A DNA stretch of 64,000 bases from Paractinoplanes durhamensis (GTDB taxonomy: Bacteria > Actinomycetota > Actinomycetes > Mycobacteriales > Micromonosporaceae): positions 1 to 64,000 of the forward strand of contig NZ_BOML01000003.1 in assembly GCF_016862175.1 (NCBI RefSeq). Reading direction: 5' to 3'. Every line of letters begins with the position of its first letter. Within the stretch, counting starts at the first letter, position 1. Positions 60,284 through 64,000 of this stretch are shown one piece after another. The notes below the pieces were generated by a model that was not told the origin of the DNA, searched no databases, and saw only the letters and a program-made list of their open reading frames with translations. The translations under genes were made by a program, and so were the position numbers.

Positions 60284-61581
60284 CGATCACACCCCAGCGA
60301 GGGGCGTCCCCGACGCGTACGCCCCGAGGCCGTAACCGGCGCCGTGCGGTCGGCCGGCCGCCCCTCGGCGTACACCCGAAGCATGCGGCGGACCCGGCGC
60401 TCGCGCCGGCGCCGCTCCCGACCACCCTGCCCGCGCTCCCCCGGACCCATCGGCGGCCCGGCGCCCTTCGCGCCTACCTGAACGCTGCGCTGCTGCGCTG
60501 TGTCCTCTACCTCGCGCCGATCAGCGTCGGAGTGGCCGGGGGTGCGTCGCTGCGGCAGGTCGCATGGCCGGTTCCGCTGGTCACCCTGCTGCTCGGCTGG
60601 ACCGCCGCGCAGGCCCTGACCTGCGCGGGTGCGGCGATGGCGCGGCGGGCCGGACCGGCGGCCGCGTGCCGTCTGGTCGGCGCCGGTTTCGCGGCCGTGA
60701 CCGGGCTGTGGTGTGCGCTGGTCTGGATCGCGCCGGATCACCTGCTCGGACCGCATCGCGGCATGGCCCTCGTGGTCGGGCTGGGCGGGCTCGCCACCCT
60801 GGCCACGGTGACCGCGGCGCTGGTCACCCGGGCCGAGGCGGCGGTGGTGCGGTGGAGTCTGCCGTGCTGGGTGCTGGCCGCCGCGACGCTCGTCGAGATC
60901 GCCGGCAAGCCGGTGCCGTGGCTGCCGGTGGGCACCCTGCTGCCGGCCGCGATCGTGCTGGTGCTGGTGCGGTCGTTCCGGCCGGCCATGCTGCCCGGTA
61001 CGCCGCGGCGGCGGTTCGCGCTGAGCCGGACCGAGTTGCGCCAGGCCGGCGGCTACCTGGTGATCGGGCTGTCCCAGGCGATCTGCGTGGTGGTGCTCTG
61101 GCGGGGCGGACCGTCCGGTTCGACCGTGCCGTTCTGGCTGCCGCTGCTGCTGGCCGTGCCGATCCTCGAGGCGCTCATCGCCTGGAACATCGGCGAGGCC
61201 GGGACGAAGCCGCGCGGGGTCACCCTGGGCACGCTGGCCGGACTGCTGCCGCCGCTGACCCTCGGCTGCGCGCTGGCGGTGGCCGGGTTCACCGGGACTC
61301 AGCTCCCCGGGGCCATCGAGGCGGCGGGCGTGCTTCCACTGGCCGGCGGCACCCTGCTCGGCGGCGTCTTCGCCATCACGTTCCTGCTCGCCGCCCGGGG
61401 CCGCACCGGGATCGCCGCCACCATCGCGGCCGCCCCGCCCCTGGTCGTCATCGTTCTGAAGCTTCTGCCCGTACCGGCCGCCGGCGCCCTGCCGAACGCC
61501 GTCGGCGCGCTCGCCGTCACCCACGCGGCCGGCCTGCTCGTCGTCGCCCTCACCGCCGCCGACCACCGGAGAGACTCGTGA
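60280..61581 (+). CDS. Polytopic membrane protein, candidate PelG-like exporter
   Basis: A 433-residue protein with an Arg/Pro-rich cytoplasmic N-terminus (1-65) followed by about twelve hydrophobic segments (AALLRCVLYLAPISVGVAGG, WLPLLLAVPILEALIAWNIG and others). In Pel loci PelF is followed by the 12-helix MOP-type protein PelG; order, size and coupling fit that role, but I see no diagnostic PelG motif. Both ends overlap neighbours by 4 bp, so the triad is translated together. Confidence 0.6.
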   Translation: MTITPQRGASPTRTPRGRNRRRAVGRPPLGVHPKHAADPALAPAPLPTTLPALPRTHRRPGALRAYLNAALLRCVLYLAPISVGVAGGASLRQVAWPVPLVTLLLGWTAAQALTCAGAAMARRAGPAAACRLVGAGFAAVTGLWCALVWIAPDHLLGPHRGMALVVGLGGLATLATVTAALVTRAEAAVVRWSLPCWVLAAATLVEIAGKPVPWLPVGTLLPAAIVLVLVRSFRPAMLPGTPRRRFALSRTELRQAGGYLVIGLSQAICVVVLWRGGPSGSTVPFWLPLLLAVPILEALIAWNIGEAGTKPRGVTLGTLAGLLPPLTLGCALAVAGFTGTQLPGAIEAAGVLPLAGGTLLGGVFAITFLLAARGRTGIAATIAAAPPLVVIVLKLLPVPAAGALPNAVGALAVTHAAGLLVVALTAADHRRDS

Positions 61582-62150
61582 AGACACTGTTCCCGCCGTA
61601 CGCCCACCCGTCACCCGAGCTGGCCCTGGACGCCGAGACCTGGATCATCCGGGACCTGCCCGGCGAACGCCGCAGCCTGCACCAGTCGCTCGGCCGGATC
61701 GACCTCGACTGGGGCAGCCGCTCGCTCGCCGACGTGCTGGCCGATGTGGACGCCTGGCGCGAGGACGGTGTCGAGGGGCTGTTCCTCGATCGGGCGCCGG
61801 CCGGGTCGGGCGGGGTCGGGCCGGTGGCGCTGACCGTCCGGCTGGCCGCGCGGCGCGGGCTGCACCGGGTCGTGCTCAACCCGGGAGTGCCCACCCACCC
61901 GCTCTACCGCGACCTGGGCACCCGGATCTGCTCCTTCGAGGGGCCCTGGTCGGCCTATCAGAGCTGGGACGGCGACGGGGTGCGGCCGGGTGACGGGCAC
62001 ATCGTGCACGGGGTGCCGCCGGCGCTGCTCACCGCGGCCCGCCGGCTGATGGGACGGCGGGGCGCGGGTTTCGGGCTGGCCACCGACGCCAGCCCGTACC
62101 TCAATGCGTACGCGGGGGGCGTGGGCGGGGCTGGCAGCGGGGACAACTGA
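61578..62150 (+). CDS. Spherulation-specific family 4-like protein (GH135/PelA-type glycosidase candidate)
   Basis: A 190-residue protein resembling the spherulin-4 family, which includes Sph3 and related galactosaminogalactan- or Pel-cleaving hydrolases. Features: [20 protein letters not shown], then LFLDRAP (candidate catalytic Asp), [30 protein letters not shown] and [16 protein letters not shown]. It is shorter than many members and lacks a signal peptide. The GTG at 61578 overlaps the membrane gene by 4 bp; its end overlaps the convergent mutM by 50 bp. Confidence 0.75.
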   Translation: MKTLFPPYAHPSPELALDAETWIIRDLPGERRSLHQSLGRIDLDWGSRSLADVLADVDAWREDGVEGLFLDRAPAGSGGVGPVALTVRLAARRGLHRVVLNPGVPTHPLYRDLGTRICSFEGPWSAYQSWDGDGVRPGDGHIVHGVPPALLTAARRLMGRRGAGFGLATDASPYLNAYAGGVGGAGSGDN

Positions 62151-62958
62151 ACGACGAGCGGTTCATGAACTGCTCGCGCCGGATCGGGGTGCCGCAGCGG
62201 TGGCACGGTTCGCCCTCCCGGCCGTAGGCGTTGAGCGACCGGTCGAAGTAGCCGCTCTCCCCGTTCACGTTGACGTACAGCTCGTCGAAGCTGGTCCCGC
62301 CGGCCTTGATCGCCTCGCCCAGCACGTCCCGCACGTCGGCGAGCAGCCGGCGCGCGGCCGGCCGGGTCAACTGGTCGGTGGGGCGGGCGCCGTGCAACTG
62401 CGCCCGCCACAGTGCCTCGTCGGCGTAGATGTTGCCGACCCCGCTGATCAGCGTCTGGTCGAGCAGTGCCCGCTTGACCTCGGTGTGCTTGCCGCGCAGC
62501 CGGGCCACGAACACCTCGTCGTCGAAGAGCGGGTCCATCGGGTCGCGGGCGATGTGCGCGATCTCGCCGGGCAGTTCCGCACCGTCCTCGGAGACCGCCA
62601 GGCCGCCGAACGTGCGCTGGTCGACGAAGCGCAGCTGCGGCCCGCCGTCGGTGAACGTGAACCGGATCCGCAGGTGTTTCTCGTCCTCGGCCTCGGCCGG
62701 CTGCATCAGCAGCTGGCCGCTCATGCCGAGGTGGCCGACGATCGCGTCACCGGAGTCGAGCGGCAGCCACAGGTATTTGCCGCGCCGGGACACCCCGACG
62801 ATCGTGCGGCCGGTCAGCATCGCGATGAAGTGCGCGTCGCCGGGCAGGTGCCGCCGGATCGCGCGCGGGTGATGCACCTCGACGGTCGCGATGGTCCGGC
62901 CGGCCACCCATGTGGCCAGGCCCTGCCGAACGGTCTCGACCTCTGGCAACTCGGGCAA
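62101..62958 (-). CDS. mutM: Formamidopyrimidine-DNA glycosylase MutM (Fpg)
   Basis: A 285-residue repair enzyme that removes 8-oxoguanine and FapyG. The start TTG at 62958 is fixed by chemistry: after Met removal the catalytic Pro and Glu must lead, as in [14 protein letters not shown]. Lys in [15 protein letters not shown], the H2TH motif ([17 protein letters not shown]) and the C-terminal zinc finger [12 protein letters not shown]...CPRCQ complete the signature. GGAGGG lies upstream. Its last 50 bp overlap the convergent spherulin-like gene. Confidence 0.96.
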   Translation of the reverse strand: MPELPEVETVRQGLATWVAGRTIATVEVHHPRAIRRHLPGDAHFIAMLTGRTIVGVSRRGKYLWLPLDSGDAIVGHLGMSGQLLMQPAEAEDEKHLRIRFTFTDGGPQLRFVDQRTFGGLAVSEDGAELPGEIAHIARDPMDPLFDDEVFVARLRGKHTEVKRALLDQTLISGVGNIYADEALWRAQLHGARPTDQLTRPAARRLLADVRDVLGEAIKAGGTSFDELYVNVNGESGYFDRSLNAYGREGEPCHRCGTPIRREQFMNRSSFSCPRCQPRPRPPRTH

Positions 62959-63000
62959 CTCGGGCCCTCCTTAAGCGAAAAGCAAGGGAGAAAAGCCTGG

Positions 63001-64000
63001 CTACAACGTGTACGGCCAGATCGTGATCAGGTAGGCGCCGTACCAGAGACCGAACGCCGCCCACGCCGTGATCGCCAGCACCGCCACCCGGGGGCGGGCG
63101 CGGGCGGCGGCGACGGCCGCCGGCAGCAGCGTCAACAGTACGGGCAGCAGCAGTCGCGGCTTCGAGTGGTAGAAACCGGCCTGCCCATAGACGAGCACCA
63201 TCGCCACGACCCCATAAACGGCCAGTGGTGGCCACGGTCTCCCGGCCAGGGCCACGCCGGCCGCGGCCAGGGCGGCCAGCAGGATCAGCGCCACGCTCAT
63301 CGGGATCCAGCCGTCGCCGCGGCTCAGCGTGTCGCTCAGGAAGAGCCAGGTGCTCCGCCCGTAGTCGAACGAGGTGCCCCAGCCGGCGGTCTGGATGCGG
63401 AACCAGGCACTCCAGTCGCCGACCCGCCAGCCCACCCAGGCCAGGAACAGCGGCACGCCGGCCATCGCGACCGCGGCGGCCAGCAGCGGCGGCCAGGGCT
63501 TGCGCGGGTTCCGGCGGACCGCCATCAGCGCGGCGACGGCGAGGGCGAGCGCGGCGGCGGCACCGGTCGGGCGGGTCAGGGCGGCGCCGAGCCCGAGCAG
63601 GCCGGCCGCCCACCACACCTGCCGGTGCGCGGCGACGAGCATCCCGGCGACAAGGGCAAGAAAGAGCGCTTCCGAGTACGCCATGGACAGCACCACCGAC
63701 ACCGGCGCGCTGCAGCAGATCGCGACGAGCGCCCAGCCGGTGCGCTTGCCGTACAGCGTGGTGCCGAGCAGGTGCAACGCCACCGCCGCGGCGATCGACG
63801 CCGTCCAGCTCACCAGCAGCGCCGCGCTCTGCGCGGAGAGACCGATCGCGGCGAAGCCGCGGATGAGCATCGGGTACAACGGGAAGAACGCCAGCTCATT
63901 GCCCTGCAACACATGCTGGGTGTCATAGGTGTACGAGTGGGGGTAGCCGTCCACCGCCACCCGCAGGAACCAGCCCGCGTCCCACACCAGCAGCCGCCCG
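63001..64000 (-). CDS. Polytopic mannosyltransferase-like protein (PIG-V/GT-C type), 5' end outside the window
   Basis: At least 332 residues are visible and the frame stays open to the window edge, so the N-terminus is missing. The pattern RLLVWDAGWFLRVAVDGYPH resembles the RWDxxWYLxIA motif of PIG-V-like GT-C mannosyltransferases, with the catalytic Asp in WDAGW. About nine transmembrane helices follow, with the lumen-like loop FPLYPMLIRGFAAIGLS. It probably uses a polyprenol-phosphate sugar outside the membrane. A GTG at 63987 is not credible as the true start. Confidence 0.78.
   Translation of the reverse strand, partial: GRLLVWDAGWFLRVAVDGYPHSYTYDTQHVLQGNELAFFPLYPMLIRGFAAIGLSAQSAALLVSWTASIAAAVALHLLGTTLYGKRTGWALVAICCSAPVSVVLSMAYSEALFLALVAGMLVAAHRQVWWAAGLLGLGAALTRPTGAAAALALAVAALMAVRRNPRKPWPPLLAAAVAMAGVPLFLAWVGWRVGDWSAWFRIQTAGWGTSFDYGRSTWLFLSDTLSRGDGWIPMSVALILLAALAAAGVALAGRPWPPLAVYGVVAMVLVYGQAGFYHSKPRLLLPVLLTLLPAAVAAARARPRVAVLAITAWAAFGLWYGAYLITIWPYTL

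Overview
This is a high-GC actinobacterial chromosome segment. Codon use is GC-rich, GTG and TTG starts are common, and neighbouring genes often share 4-bp ATGA or GTGA overlaps. Gene order follows the actinobacterial block known from Streptomyces coelicolor around smc-ftsY-amtB-glnK-glnD-ffh-rpsP-trmD-rplS-lepB-rnhB-xerC. The families present (DUF222-HNH, tandem Uma2 proteins, long rpsP tail) fit a Micromonosporaceae member such as an Actinoplanes relative. That assignment is inferred from recall, not from a search.

Layout. At 0.1-4.7 kb are a small Cys-containing protein, a short GntR regulator, a lipoprotein, the tyrosine recombinase XerC, a class V aminotransferase-like enzyme and an M23-family protein. 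At 4.8-19.4 kb lies the leftward housekeeping block: DUF2469, rnhB, NUDIX, two signal peptidases I, rplS, trmD, rimM, KH protein, rpsP, DUF402, proS, an amidohydrolase, two Uma2 proteins, ffh and a small membrane protein. It is interrupted by a rightward ECF sigma and membrane PQQ-like protein pair. At 42.9-50 kb are glnD, glnK, amtB (with a candidate GlnR site), a phosphotransferase-like protein and ftsY. At 49.3-58 kb are a PhoD-like phosphatase, a DinB protein, a DUF222-HNH protein with an SOS-box-like site, a HAD hydrolase, smc and a small coiled-coil protein. At 58.8-62.2 kb is a three-gene Pel-like polysaccharide operon, followed by mutM and a truncated polytopic mannosyltransferase-like gene at the right edge.

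The accessory heart of the window is about 23 kb (19.76-42.83 kb) between ffh and glnD, two genes that are neighbours in S. coelicolor. It encodes a Stealth-type sugar-phosphate transferase, a nucleotide-sugar dehydrogenase, a Gtr-like cassette (GtrA, polyprenol-phosphate glycosyltransferase, polytopic GtrC-like protein) and an OafA-type acyltransferase with an SGNH domain. The rest is five protein families that each occur exactly twice: polytopic membrane proteins, coiled-coil proteins, double GT-B glycosyltransferases, GT2-plus-GT-B fusions and membrane-anchored methyltransferase-like proteins. In three of the five pairs, at least one copy has visibly lost key motifs. I infer a locus for a modified, probably phosphodiester-containing, cell-surface glycan built by a duplicated and diverged enzyme set. 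No exact counterpart is known to me.

Most starts were chosen by hand from ribosome-binding sites, overlaps and conserved N-termini. No alignment, structure prediction or database search could be run, so family names rest on visible motifs and recall.
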